Assembly (NCBI GenBank): GCA_033032175.1
Contig: CM065311.1
Location: 9,541,190-9,605,189 of the forward strand
Length of the DNA: 64,000 nucleotides
Source: Saturnia japonica
Taxonomy: Eukaryota; Arthropoda; Insecta; Lepidoptera; Saturniidae
Reading direction: 5' to 3'
In this document: positions 13,240-24,040 of the stretch, piece by piece
How positions within the stretch are numbered: the first letter of the stretch is position 1
Layout: each line of letters begins with the position of its first letter
Made by a program: the position numbers and the translations under genes
The notes under the pieces: model-generated
Seen by the model: only the letters and a program-made list of their open reading frames with translations
The model's database searches: none
What the model was told of the DNA's origin: nothing

Positions 13240-14371
13240 ACAATTTTGCTAGCCCTGTCATTTGTCAGTCTGTTGCGTTTTTTAGAATGAACATCACTGT
13301 AAGTACTAAACATTCTCTCGCATGCTGCCGATGTAACTGGAAGCGAGATAAATTTAAATCCTACTTTAGATAAAGCAGTCGACTTGCAAAGTCCTGCTCA
13401 CCAGGCTATAGGAGTTAACTTATTTACGGAATTCCACAGAAAAGTTTTAGAAAAAAAACCTTGCTTTGCAAGTTCTGTCAGTACAATATTCTCATCAACT
13501 GGCATTTTTACAGCAGCATTATAAATTTGTTCTGTAGCAATTGATTCTTCTTCTGGTGTAAGATCGCATCCTTTAAAACGAGGATCTAATAAGTTACAAA
13601 TTTTGTGATCGTCGTATATCGCGAATTCTTTTCTATGTTTAAGTATTTCTCTGACTTTTTGCCCTTCGGATATGGACAGGGTCTTGTCTAACATATTTTC
13701 TAGTGAATCTTCAATTTTTTTAAATAAACCTAAAACATAAGATAACTGTGGAGTGTCACTTTCCACAGTTTTAATAGTATCTGATATAAGTTTCAGTAAA
13801 TTGCTGAATCCCATTACTTTATCCCAAAAATCGTCACTTCTTTTTACTGTGGTTACTTTATTTAAAGCATTTGATAGGTTCTCGTCAGTTGCGATAGCTC
13901 TGATAGTTTGTTTATTTTCTCTTAAACTTTCCAAGCAAGTAAACAGGGAACCCCAGCGAGTTTTTACGGGCAGTTTAAGACTTATTTTGACGCTAGTGAT
14001 CGATTGCTTTTTTATAAAAGCTGTATTAAGCTAGAGAATTCTTAATAGCCTTAATACAGGCTACTGCATTAGCAGCCAGGGTCTTAAAGCTAGGCAAAGT
14101 TTTTTATCAGTAAATATTAAATGAAGAGAGTGTGCCAGGCATCCGTAGGTGAATAAGTTTGTCTTTGCGTACTTTGTTTCTAGTAGTTTCCAAGTTGTCT
14201 TCATATTAGATGCATTGTCGGTCACGAGGCCATATACCTTTTGCTGTCCAATTTCTTCAATTATACGACTAATTTTTGTGCCTTGAATTCGGCAGTGTGA
14301 GATGATTTTCCTGTCGGTAAAACTTTATACAAGAATGGTTTCAGTGTTGTAACAACAAAATTAACAATAGG
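13240..14371 (-). pseudogene. hAT-family transposase remnant
   Basis: Reading the minus strand downward from 14,371: a segment with VTDNASNMK (the second catalytic Asp block of hAT transposases), then a block ending in the intact frame 13,934-13,398 with ESLRENKQTIRAIA and NLLDPRFKG. After a stop at 13,398 comes the C-terminal dimerisation block SLPVTSAACERMFSTYSDV (about 13,240-13,390), where hAT proteins carry their last catalytic Glu. In-frame stops and frame changes make it non-functional. The N-terminus is missing because the reading is interrupted at 14,371 by an R1-clade retrotransposon fragment. Confidence 0.88.
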
Positions 14372-14847
14372 TTCGCCCCCCACGCCCCTGACTTGGCATT
14401 CAGGTCTCCAAGCAGGATAATAGGGAGCGGCGACAGCCGCCTCACCTCCAGCCCCAGGGAGTCGAGAAAAGCCTCGAACTCCACTAGGGCCCGGTTAGGG
14501 GAGAAGTACACCCCTATAATGGTGTACCCTCCCCAGGTGACCGCCACGAACCCCGCCCCCCTCTCTTTGACGGAGAGGAGCGTTTCTGGACTATAAACTG
14601 CCACGGAGCCACCCAGGTTCTCAGCCCATTCATTCTGGGCCGGAACGTGATATGGCTCCGCGGCAACCGCAACATTGATATTCCACTCCGCCACTGACTG
14701 TACAAAGAGATCCTGTGCAGTGGCGGAGTGGTTTAAATTCCCCTGAAGGTAGCTACCATGGGTGTACTCAACTGTGCAGCCATTTTCTGTACCCCCCTCT
14801 CCACGTACGATGGGCATAACGCGCGTGTGTGGGCCAAGCCCATGCAT
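14372..14847 (-). pseudogene. R1-clade ORF2 N-terminus: APE-type endonuclease
   Basis: The N-terminal endonuclease that nicks target DNA for reverse transcription. Readable blocks are LQGNLNHSATAQDLF (the first conserved Asn region), the acidic EPY motif, a WGGYTIIGVYFSPN strand and ILLGDLNAKSGAWG with the catalytic Asp-x-Asn. The frame overlaps ORF1. Homology ends abruptly after SGAWG; the remaining residues of the open frame are hAT-derived out-of-frame sequence. The later endonuclease motifs and the whole RT are absent. Confidence 0.85.
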
Positions 14848-15410
14848 TTATAACAACGCATGGGCTTGTCCTCCATTACCTGCACCTGGGCAGAACTCCA
14901 CCCCACAAGTAGGCGGCCGGTCTCAACTAACACCTTGGCCGCGGCGAGGGGAAGGGTCATATGCAGTGCATATGGACCCCTCCCTTATGGGCACATTTCA
15001 CCAGCCCTAATTTCGGCTGGCTCACACCCACCCTTCCTCGCCACGGTCGCAACAACTTCTTCCTTCACCACGGTATCGTCTAGACCGACCAACCTTAGGT
15101 TTATCTCCTTCGTGGGCATCGTTACCGTAGCGACGTCTTCTAAGGCCCTCTTTAGTTTGACAGCCAGAGCGTCCGCCCGTTCCCCTCCCAGACCGCCAGA
15201 GATCTTAATAACCCGGGAGCCCGTAGCAAATTTCCGGGTTGTCAACTTCAGGATCCACAGCTCCAGCAGATCAATGCTCTCCCTTGCTTTGACCAGGGCC
15301 GCCCTATAGGTCATCCCCTTGCTCAAAGCCTCAGGCTGCAGTGTGATTACCACTGCAGCCGCCTTAGGAGACGAGGGGAGCTTGGCCTTAGGCTTTGCCC
15401 CGGTAACCTT
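14733..15410 (-). pseudogene. R1-clade ORF1 (gag-like, CCHC knuckle), frameshifted
   Basis: The nucleic-acid-binding ORF1 protein of an R1-type element. The upstream block (15,353-14,985) contains a conserved region with INLRLVGLDDTVVKEEVVAT. After a frameshift near 14,990 the downstream block (14,960-14,733) has GRLLVGWSSAQVQVM and a zinc knuckle, CYKCMGLAHTRALC. Only one knuckle is readable; relatives usually carry several. The true start is not visible. Confidence 0.8.
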
Positions 15411-15559
15411 CTTTTAAGAGTTAATGATAACATTAGACATGCTATTTACGTGCATGATGTACCCAACAGGGCCGTACACTGAGCCAGTTGGGACACCATA
15501 CCTTATAAAAGCCTCCTCGCCCAATGTTCCGTTGACAAGTGTTCGGATAGTCCTGTTAC

Positions 15560-15635
15560 TAATTTTGGGGTTGCTATTCTGATATTTTTTAAATTTGCCG
15601 CGCTTTTACAGTCTACTTTCATTTGCCAGACTTTA
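15560..15635 (-). repeat. Dispersed repeat, copy 1 (second copy 50,509-50,586)
   Basis: The minus strand reads GTCTGGCAAATGAAAG, then AAAGCGCGGCAAAT and ATAGCAACCCCAAAATTAGT. The same blocks occur in the same order on the plus strand at 50,509-50,586. About 75 bp are shared with small indels; the family is unknown. Confidence 0.6.
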
Positions 15636-16969
15636 GTACAATTATCAAACTGACAATGAAGTAAAAAAAAATTTGTACAATGACACATATAGGAAGTCTC
15701 AGGGCTCACTAAAATGGTAATCCGAATAAATTATTTAAGAAAAGGTTTCACAACTACCGTGGTGTTTTGTATGCTTGTACGTAATAAACGTTTGTACTTT
15801 TTTCAGATGTTATTCCCATGGATATTTCAAATGTGCAAGGTGATGCCATAATTGAAAATGATGTTGTGAATAATTATTGTGAGTACTTGTATGTACACTT
15901 TCATAAACTTTAAATTAGTGTGTATTTGATAATTTTTTGAATTAAAAAAAGAAACAAATGCGAAGGTTTCACTTCTACCACGTGTGAATTGCACATATGA
16001 TTATTTTTTTGTTTGTTTATTTAATCACGCTAATCAGTTCGATTCGAAATATAGTAAGCTTGTGTAGGACATGTACTAAGTACTAATAAGAATTAATTTC
16101 TGACACTGAACTAGAACAAACTACTCCGTAAACATAATAGTACATCGTTCATTTAGTACTACGTTCGCGGCATGTCTGCGCGATGTATTTAGTACATATT
16201 ACCTATGTGATTCACGAGACGCTAAGGCCGAAAACTCGGATCAGTCGAAAGAGGACGAAATACATGGTATTGACCTAATAGGCTCTGATTCATTAAGCTA
16301 TTCTGAACTTTATGAGAGAGAGTAACAATTATTATTGGTTTTAGACATTTTGGTGAGCTTGTCTTTGTTTCATATTAAAGAATTAGTTTTTAAATTTGAT
16401 TTGAATACTTTTATTTAGTTGGTTCTATTTTTCTACAAGTGCAAGTGTAGTTTGGTCTAAAAAACGGGTGTTTAGAATGACAGTCATAAGCCTGGAAAGT
16501 ATGAAGGAGAATCAAAATATTCCTAATAGTAGTCCGTGTATGTGTGCGGTATATTGTACTACTGTACTAAAAGTACTAGAAATCCGTACTAGTACAGTTG
16601 AAAGATTGTACTAGTACGGAGCGCTCCTTTTAATGTCTGAACAAGAACAAGTCTAAAATATACTTGATTTTCAATTTTTATGCATGACAGCCAGATTCGC
16701 AAGGAATAATTCGCAGAGTTGCCGTTTAGGAAACAAAAAAGGCTCCAAACGTCAATGAACATGTTGGTAGATTTAAAAAAAAATATGATAAAAAAGTTCG
16801 CTAGAAATCGCTAAATATTTAATAATATTCCACGGTAAAAAATTAGGTGAAAATAAAACTGTATAATCCAGCATTTATTCGTAATAATATTATAATTATG
16901 ATAAATTCTTTATAATAGACATTGGAATTTTTGTTTATGTAATCTATAATCCTTTTTTTAATAGGATTA
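15636..16969. other. No gene recognised; TAGTAC-rich inverted repeats
   Basis: This stretch has several TAGTAC/GTACTA motifs (16,060-16,210 and 16,550-16,620), including a perfect 13-bp inverted repeat listed separately. A short open frame ending near 16,325 (SLSYSELYERE then stop) could be a gene end but matches nothing I know. Confidence 0.35.
16584..16619. repeat. Perfect 13-bp inverted repeat
   Basis: CCGTACTAGTACA (16,584-16,596) is repeated in inverted form as TGTACTAGTACGG (16,607-16,619) around a 10-nt spacer. Each arm is itself nearly palindromic. It could be the subterminal part of an unrecognised transposon. Confidence 0.7.
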
Positions 16970-17720
16970 AATTAGATAGATTGTATTGCCTCCTGAATAT
17001 TTATACTGTGTTGTGACACTCTGTCATTACTGCAGCGTTATCAGTCCCGTTTCCGACCAAATTTTGGAGAGATAAATGTTGTGATTGTAGAGAATTCACT
17101 AATGATGAGACAAGGCCGTTCGGATCAGCTCGCTCTTCAAACTCCTACGATAGAAAAGCAGATACAATAGTATTTTGTGCCACATTGAAATAACTGACGA
17201 ATACACCCATGAATTTGGTCACACTAACACCTGTAGAGTCATCCAGAATATGGCTATATTTTTGGCTGCCAATATCTTTGATAAAGTTTCTTTAAAATAT
17301 GGTGCTAGTATCTGGTTGATAATCTGAGCGCACTTAGTCCTATGTATTTTTAGGTCAGCAGATTTTAAATCTGCAATCACATCATTGCACAATTCCGACA
17401 TATAGTCTATTTGATAAATTGAACAAAGTTCTGGTTTATATAAAGCAAGCTTATCTTGAGCTTTCTCAGTGTATCTATTATTTTTAAAAGATGGAATAAA
17501 ATGTATTTGCTGATTTTTTTAAATCACTTCACATTTTTGTTTGTATGTTGTTGTGTCGGCGTGTTTACTTAATTCATGTAATTTTGCGAGTATTTGTCTG
17601 TGACAAAACGAGCAAAAGGCTTTGGTTGGATCAATAATACCATGTTTTAGCCACATTGTAAACTCTTCTTGCTGTTCCCATTCTGGTGTATACTTTTGTG
17701 TACAAGTCTAATTTTCTTAA
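16970..17720 (-). pseudogene. Second hAT-family transposase remnant (N-terminal half)
   Basis: Reading the minus strand from 17,720: EWEQQEEFTMWLKHG, then a zinc-finger-like DPTKAFCSFCHRQILAKLHE followed by ELSKHADTTTY, typical of TTF/BED-type fingers in hAT proteins. Next is LKIHRTKCAQIINQILAPYF (frame 17,401-17,219), then DDSTGVSVTKF and LVGNGTDNAAVMTECHNTV (about 16,980-17,040), which carries the second catalytic Asp region. Stops and frameshifts occur throughout. It is of a different hAT type from the 13.2-14.4 kb copy, closer to insect proteins often annotated as zinc-finger or '52 kDa repressor'-like. Confidence 0.8.
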
Positions 17721-18886
17721 AGGATTTACATTTCGACAAATAGATTCTGATATCAATGACGACAATTAAACAAAGGAACTATGTATTAAAAACTGGTTTG
17801 TTTTACGAAAACTTTACATAGAAACCCGCTAGCAGTACAAATGTTTAAATGAATGAAAGAGAAAGAAAAAGCAATATCGGTTATATCGTTTCATACAGTT
17901 CCCCAACCGATCGAACCCCAAGATTTAAAGTCATTCTGGTAGGAGAATTCCCGGTAGAACAAACCAAAACATATTAATGCCAGTAACTACATATAAATTT
18001 GTACCAAAATATTTAAGTATCTCTTTATTCAAATAAAGTGACTATTTTAGGCTTAGACTATTATAGGCACTAATTTTTTTTAAGTCACTAGATCGAAAGA
18101 AAATTTTGCTAAACACACTCAAAATCCGCTAGATTTAGCGACTAAGTCGCTAAAACGGCTTCAGTGATACTTCGAAATAAAAAATATTTATTTAAAACGG
18201 ATAATCGATTAAATAATTGATTAACAAAACCAAAAAGAAACAAATAAAGAAAATATAAGTATATATTAATAAACAATTTCGAAAGAAAGCTAGCAAAGAA
18301 ATTATGTCACTTTCAGATAACGCGAAATTAAAAATAGAACACAGGGCCGATTAGGAAAACATATACCTACTTATGAAAATTCACGATAAAGGTCAAAAGT
18401 TAAAACAAAAAAAAAAAGAAACCAGTAAACAGCATGTTATTTATTGCTTAATATGGTTCAAAATTATATGCACAAAGTATTATTGAAATTTTTTATACCC
18501 CAACAATTTTCACACAAAATTTCATATGAATCGGTCAAAATGTTTTTAAGTTAAATCCAGACATACAAACAGACAGACACACATACAAAAATATTAAATG
18601 GCATATTCGTGATCAGTATCGTTTATACAGTGTTCCGCCTCTAGGAAAATTTAGACAAAAATTAACTGTACATACAGAACTACATATTTATTAATATACA
18701 TATTTTAAATACCTACCAGCCAGACATCAACGTTCTTACCGTAAAACCGGATGAATAAGAATCGGGCCCTGGATAGGGAAATAAGCCCAATTTACATTTC
18801 ACGATCTTCCACAACCAATTTTCAGAGGGGAGCTTGGCTGCAGGATCGTGAATCACAATAACACTTTTATTATTTAAATGACCTTA
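17721..18886. other. No gene recognised
   Basis: AT-rich. A phrase at 18,510-18,595 (ACAAAATTTCATATGAATCG, then ACAGACAGACACACATAC) resembles the tail of an RTE- or SINE-type repeat. Nothing else is recognised. Confidence 0.4.
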
Positions 18887-19610
18887 CTGTTAGCCTGATG
18901 GGCCCTATCCAGAAACGGAGCCGCTGAAGACTTTTACAATTTTACCGGACTGGGGGCGAGCGCTTAAGGCACTCAGTCGCGAAAGCGTGGGCAACATGCG
19001 CGCAAGGGAGCCAAAGTGGCCGGACCTCGGCTTGAGCTTTTGCCGCGATTGCAAATTAGTCGAGATTTGACTGATTCCCTATCCGTAGAATTCGAGCTAA
19101 AGTAACATATACATATATAAATATTCCCTGCTTCCCGGGAGGAAAGAAGAGAACATGTGTATTTGTACTTAGTGATCTGAAAATATTTCTACACTAGCTA
19201 GCGTAAAGAAAGAAAAAAAAAGATCCCTTATAGAACCTGTATACCTGTGTGGTGTGCACGCAAGTATGTCCATATGTGCGTTATGTTGTATGTGGGTAGC
19301 TTTGTGATGCACGTGTAGTGTCACTTGTATCACGCGGGAGGCTGTCAGACTCAAGGGCACCACACCGAGGAACGGACCTAGGCTTGAGTTTCCGCTAGAG
19401 AGGGTGGTTGGGGTGGTGCAGGAGTTAAATTGACCGCCCGTCCTCTGTGGAGAGAACGGTGGTTACGCGGGTGTGGCCGCTGACACGCTTGGTTTGAAGA
19501 GACGGTAAAGTAATAAATGTTTTTTTCCTCGATTTTGTCGTCGAGGTCGGTGAAGATGTCGTGCGACGGGCGCAGCTCTATAAGCGTGTTACAGTTAAAG
19601 GTAAGATAAA
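18887..19610 (-). mobile_element. Jockey family copy A: 5'-truncated 3' end
   Basis: The minus strand carries the last residues of Jockey ORF2 (HDIFTDLDDKIEEKN, then HPRNHRSLHRGRAVN and a stop near 19,385), followed by the family's 3' UTR with a CT-rich hairpin region and the terminal block ending GGCTCCG. The same order is found in copies at 37.6, 52.9, 55.6 and 61.1 kb. The match continues past GGCTC(T/C)G into GGATAGGGCCC and AGGCTAACAGT, also present downstream of copies D or E, suggesting the true 3' end lies there. It is an old, diverged copy. Confidence 0.85.
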
Positions 19611-20134
19611 TTGGTGTTTGGTATGAATTTTGGACTTACGGAATTGATTAATACACCGTCACTAAATGAGCACTCACTTTTTTCACTTAATATTGTTATT
19701 TTTGTATCTTCAATATTGAATTTACCGGAGCACTCGCGAGGCCATTTGTTGTTCGGTAGATTTTTTACCGCCATCAAGTCGATGAATGAATTTTCCTCAC
19801 GCTAGAGGGCGCAAGTAAAGCTTGTGTTGCGCGGTAGCGCGTGGCGTTGCCCGCGGCTCATTAGCGGGAGATTTGAATGTGGAAGGGAAAGGATTAAGCT
19901 TGTTCATATCCCTCCACATGAAATCCATCAGGATTTCACAAGATAAAGGAGGGTTCCTGACCCTGCTTACGTCTGAATTGATTATGCAAATTCAAAGACC
20001 ATTGATATATGATAATGAACTGTGTAGGTTAATAAATAGATATTAAAATAAAGGTAATTATAGTCAGATTAAAACTATATGATAATATAAAATATGCTAT
20101 ATATTATAAGTTAGATTACAATTATGGAGATTAG
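19611..20134. other. Spacer between Jockey copy A and BEL/Pao remnant
   Basis: No gene was recognised. A 3' LTR of the BEL/Pao element would be expected near here, but no LTR boundary could be defined. Confidence 0.35.
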
Positions 20135-22475
20135 TTATTTTCCTCTATTGGAAGAGGACAGATTTTTTCCACTGGCCTTACAAGCAGGCCCTTGGAGATA
20201 CGAACCGTTACAATGCGAACTATACCATCGTTACCGGGATGCAACTTAACCACTCGGCCTAAGTGCCATTCATTAGCAGGCAAGTTGGGTTCGACGATAG
20301 TTACAAGGTCGTTCAGGTTTGGCTGTCGGTTGCCGGGTTTAAACCATTTTATTCGCTGCTGTAATGTGTGTAGGTAATCTCTTTGCCAAGTTCGCCAAAA
20401 CTTTGAGTTAATCTATGGACAAGTTGCCAGCGAGCTCTCAGTTCTACATTTTCTTCTCGTACCGGTTCAGGTAGAGATACCAATGGACAGCCTATTAAAA
20501 AATGCCCAGCGGAGTGAGCTTCAACCTCACCGGGATCGGACGAAAGTTCCACTAAGGGTCTAGAGTTCAACATAGCTTCTATCTTCGTTAGAACAGTATA
20601 TAATTCCTCATAGGTAAGGACTTGAGATCCTACTGTTCGCTTAAGATGGTATTTCGTGGATTTAATACCGCTTTCGAAAATGCCTCCAAAGTGAGGCCCT
20701 GATGCAGGGTTCAACTTCCAAGTTATGCCACGTGATGCGAGTTGACTTGAAATAGTATCACCTTCTTTATTGAGCATTTCTGAAACTTCCGAAAGATAAC
20801 GTTTGGCCCCAACGAAGTGTGTACCTCCGTCAGTGATGATAACTTGACAAAGCCCTCTTCTGGATACGAAACGGTCTAAGGCTGCTATAAATGCTTCAGT
20901 TGTTAATTCAGTGACGAGTTCAAGAATGTACCGCTTTAATCGAGTGACAAACCATAAGACATAGATACGCTTTATAAATTAGTGCACTACGACGCTTGCT
21001 CTCTTTAACCATAAAAGGACCTCTGAAATCTATTCCAACTGTCTGGAAAGGTTGACCTGGTTACACACGCGATAGTGGAAGATCCCCCATTATAGGTTGT
21101 ATGGGAATAGGTTTTACTTTGAAATATGTCACGCATTTAGCTAATCGGGATCTGATAAGATTACACATCCCGAGTATCCAAAATTGTCACTGAACCACAG
21201 ACTGTAAGAGACGAGTTCCACAATGAAGATAAGTTATATGAAAATGATCGATTAAAAGGTTGCATAGCTGAGACGTTTTTGGTAACAGGTATGGATGTTT
21301 AACACTTTGAAGAAAATTTGTTTGTTTAAGACGTCCCCCCACACGTAGAACTTCACAAGAGTCCAGAAACGGTGAGAGTTTTGAGATATGTCTAAGTACT
21401 ATTTTGTTAGATTGGATAAGAGATATAACATCTTTGAAATGTGTATGCTGCACATGTTTTACTAAAAGGTTCATTGAGTAATCGAAATTGTGCAATTTCG
21501 TATTATTTATAAACCGATAAGTCCAAGCTACTACTCTTTGTATATGTGTTAGATTAGAAGATCGTTCTAGTTGCGTGTTTAACAAACTGGTTTGCACATT
21601 TTCAACAATGACGTGACACATGTGGGACCCTGATTTTAATTCTGAAATGCGATCCTGCTCTTCCACTACTAAGACAGGCCAATCGGTTTGCTTACTAGTC
21701 AGCCATAGTGGATCTGACCACCACCTTTCACAATTAGCCAGATGAGCACATGACATACCACGACTACAAAGGTCCGCTGGGTTGTCCTGAGTGGACACGT
21801 GTCGCCATACGAATGGGAAAGTAGTATCCGTCATCTGCACTACACGGTGAGCTACAAACATTTTTAATTTATGCGGTTCGATATTTAGCCATGACAGGAC
21901 TGTTGAACTATCCGTAAATAAAATAGTTTAACTTATATTTATGGTTTTTGTAAGTAACGCGTTAATACGATTGGATTACCTTTGAGAGGAGAACCGCTCC
22001 ACATAGTTCTAAACGATTCACTGTCAAGACTTTTAACGGAGCTACCTTAGACTTCGATATCAAAAGATGTATATGAACTTTATGAGAAGTAATAGAACGG
22101 AGATACACAGAACATCCGTATGCTTTTGTTGAGTCATCGCAGAATCCTATCAGTTGGAATTCTAAGGCCTTAGAAGGTACAACATGGCGGGGTATTTGAA
22201 TATGTTCTAAATTAATTAGATCGGAGATGAAATCTCGCCAGTTGTCAGAGATGTCCCTTGGCACGGATTCGTCCCAAGAAAGTTGAAGTCGCCATAAATC
22301 TTGAAGGAGTAGTTTCGCCTTGAGTATGACTGGTGTTAACCATCCTAAAGGGTCAAATATACGAACAACGGTTTATAGGATAGAACGTTTCGAATATTCT
22401 GTATCGACGATAGGCCGGTATGAGTAAGTAAAGTTATCACTCGTCGGATCATATTGAACAGCCAAGATTTTAAGG
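20135..22475 (-). pseudogene. BEL/Pao RNase H-integrase region
   Basis: It continues the RT frame with SLKILAVQYDPTSDNF, a stop, then FDPLGWLTPVILKAKLLLQD, typical of the BEL/Pao connection. Blocks at 22,264-21,962 (LIGFCDDSTKAYGCSVYLRS) and 21,861-21,187 (STQDNPADLCSRGMS, VGGRLKQTNF and the zinc-binding HFHITYLHCG) are the RNase H and integrase zinc region. The integrase core shows VGIDFRGPF, ITDGGTHFVGAKRYL and PHFGGIFESGIKS, supplying the D-D-E residues. The end (20,400-20,135) is the DUF5641-like C-terminal domain with WHLGRVVKLHPGNDG. Stops and frame shifts are present. Confidence 0.9.
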
Positions 22476-22480
22476 GAGGA

Positions 22481-23666
22481 TAAAATGGGCGTGCGTCTGC
22501 CCGTTACAAAATGTGCTACGTCAACAATACAGAGCGGAACCGCGCACTGAGAGCGCGAACGCGACGGAAACGATTCCCTCGAACTCTGTATAACCGACGG
22601 TGGAATACACGCTACGGTAACCAGCTGTCTGGAAACCAGTGCGTGCGAGCCCCTCTCGCTACGTGTGACCGACCCTGCTCACACCCGAAACTACTAGGCG
22701 TGAAGAGGGCGAAACATTAAGGTACACAAGCAGTGAGGTGCCTTCTTGTAGGCGTGGCGCTGACGTAGCACGTGAGTGGAGAGGACTGGGTCGCTGGTGG
22801 GTTGAACACTTGAAGACACAATGACACACAGATACCACAATAAAATTTCGCTGTATTCTTCTCAAGATGCAATTACTCTTCTTAATATACAATAATTTTC
22901 TTAGTACTATCTTCTTAGTACTGTCTTCTTAGAACTGTTTCTTCCAGTCTTGATTCTTGATTCTTGAGTCTTCAATTTGTGGCACCTGTGTGTGCCGGTA
23001 GGCCCCGACGGCTAGATTTTTATCTCACCGTTGGAGCGGGATGGAGCGATAGCGTCTATCTCTCTACTGCTCTAGCATTACCAAATATGGTCTTGGCGCG
23101 CTAACATGGTGGTGCGTTGTGGCTGCACTATTGCTGTCCCTATCTACGTTATTATTATTATTATTTCTACACAATGTTTAATAAATCGTTAATATCTCTA
23201 AATATACTTATCGAATCACTATAAAATCTGTCTTATGTTGTTATGGACATAAATACCTGCATAAAAACACTAATTGCAACATTAAAGGTAGATAAACGTC
23301 GTAAATATCAAGCAATAAAAATTACAACCTTAAACGGCCTAAAAACACGTTATGTACGCACTATTAAACGTTACAAACATTATAAAACACACATAGCAGG
23401 CTAATTATCCTTTATGACATTAAACATTACATATAACTGCTATAAAACACAGATTATTGATGAGACATAAGTTCAATACTTTAAGAGACTATTTCTACGA
23501 TATTATAAGTATTTTACAAGTTATTTACTATTCTTATATACCTACAAGTTGCAATATTATATTCAAAACATTAAATCGCCGATCGTGTATACAATACTTA
23601 ATCCCTACAACTTATATCTACAATTATGATTTTTATCATCACGCTTAGCCCTACGCGTCGCTAACA
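22481..23666 (-). mobile_element. Solo LTR (about 1.19 kb) inserted in BEL/Pao remnant 1
   Basis: On the minus strand the insertion begins TGTTAGCGACGCG (23,666) and ends at 22,481. Identical 5-bp flanks GAGGA (plus strand; 22,476-22,480 and 23,667-23,671) mark the target duplication, and the BEL frame joins when the insert and one copy are set aside. The first 680 bp match, in opposite orientation, 54,893-55,571. It has no coding capacity, so it is best read as a solo LTR or a non-autonomous LTR element. The end reads TTTTA rather than the usual CA, a small reservation. Confidence 0.75.
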
Positions 23667-23671
23667 GAGGA

Positions 23672-23962
23672 TGTGTTGGTTACTTCAGAGAATAGTTTTG
23701 GAGATTGACAATTTTCAGCCGGTAGGGTTTTTAGAAAACGTTTAGAATTACTACTCCATTTCCGAAGCTCTAATTGAGTATAACCTAAAAGTTTTACAAG
23801 TTGATCTTTTAATTCGATTGCTTCTTGTACAGAGGGTGCCCCAGTCGTAATATCGTCCATAAAGGTTTCATAGAGGAGTGCCTGGGCAGTGCGTGGATAT
23901 TCAGTGCCATGATCAGCAGCAACTTGATGGAGAGTGAGATAAGGTGAACTGCTAACTCCATA
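23672..23962 (-). pseudogene. BEL/Pao reverse transcriptase fragment
   Basis: The frame reads YGVSSSPYLTLHQVAADHG and then the catalytic box as FMDDITTGAPSV, the BEL/Pao form of the YxDD motif with both aspartates intact, followed by LVKLLGYTQLELRKWSSNS. Upstream of 23,962 it is replaced by a Jockey scrap; downstream it stops at the solo LTR and resumes at 22,475. Confidence 0.9.
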
Positions 23963-23964
23963 TG

Positions 23965-24040
23965 TGGAGAGTAAGCTTGTGTTTCCGGAACATTTTGCTT
24001 ACAGTCAGGGGCTGTAGTCGACCTATGACCATTGTGTGAG
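23965..24040 (-). repeat. Jockey-family scrap, copy G part 2
   Basis: The minus strand reads CCTGACTGTAAGCAAAATGT and translates as LQPLTVSKMFRKHKLTL, matching the RT-thumb region of Jockey copy F (LQPLIISKMSLRHKLTLYK). It abuts the BEL/Pao RT fragment. Confidence 0.75.

Larger units (their letters stand above)
14372..15420 (-). mobile_element. R1-clade non-LTR retrotransposon fragment (ORF1 and endonuclease only)
   Basis: A GC-rich island inside AT-rich DNA, encoding on the minus strand the end of a gag-like ORF1 and the start of an overlapping ORF2. Such overlap and the protein style fit the R1 clade (R1, TRAS, SART relatives). The reverse transcriptase is entirely missing. The sequence stops inside the endonuclease at 14,372 and switches directly into hAT coding sequence, which is the wrong end to be lost in ordinary 5' truncation. 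Confidence 0.85.
20135..23962 (-). mobile_element. BEL/Pao LTR retrotransposon remnant 1 (pol), split by a solo LTR
   Basis: The minus strand encodes, in order, part of the reverse transcriptase (23,962-23,672), RNase H and connection region (22,475-21,187), and the integrase with its C-terminal domain (to about 20,135). The gag, protease and start of RT are missing. The element is cut between 22,480 and 23,667 by a 1,186-bp insertion flanked by a 5-bp duplication. Several in-frame stops show long inactivity. Confidence 0.9.

Noticed and set aside
14390..15309. Plus-strand open frames of 67-149 residues
   Set aside because: They are antisense to the R1-clade ORF1 and endonuclease, which show clear family motifs.
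15808..15880. Possible short plus-strand exon (acceptor TTTTTTCAG, donor GTGAGT, about 24 residues)
   Set aside because: Splice-like signals are common in AT-rich DNA; no neighbouring exon or homologue was recognised.
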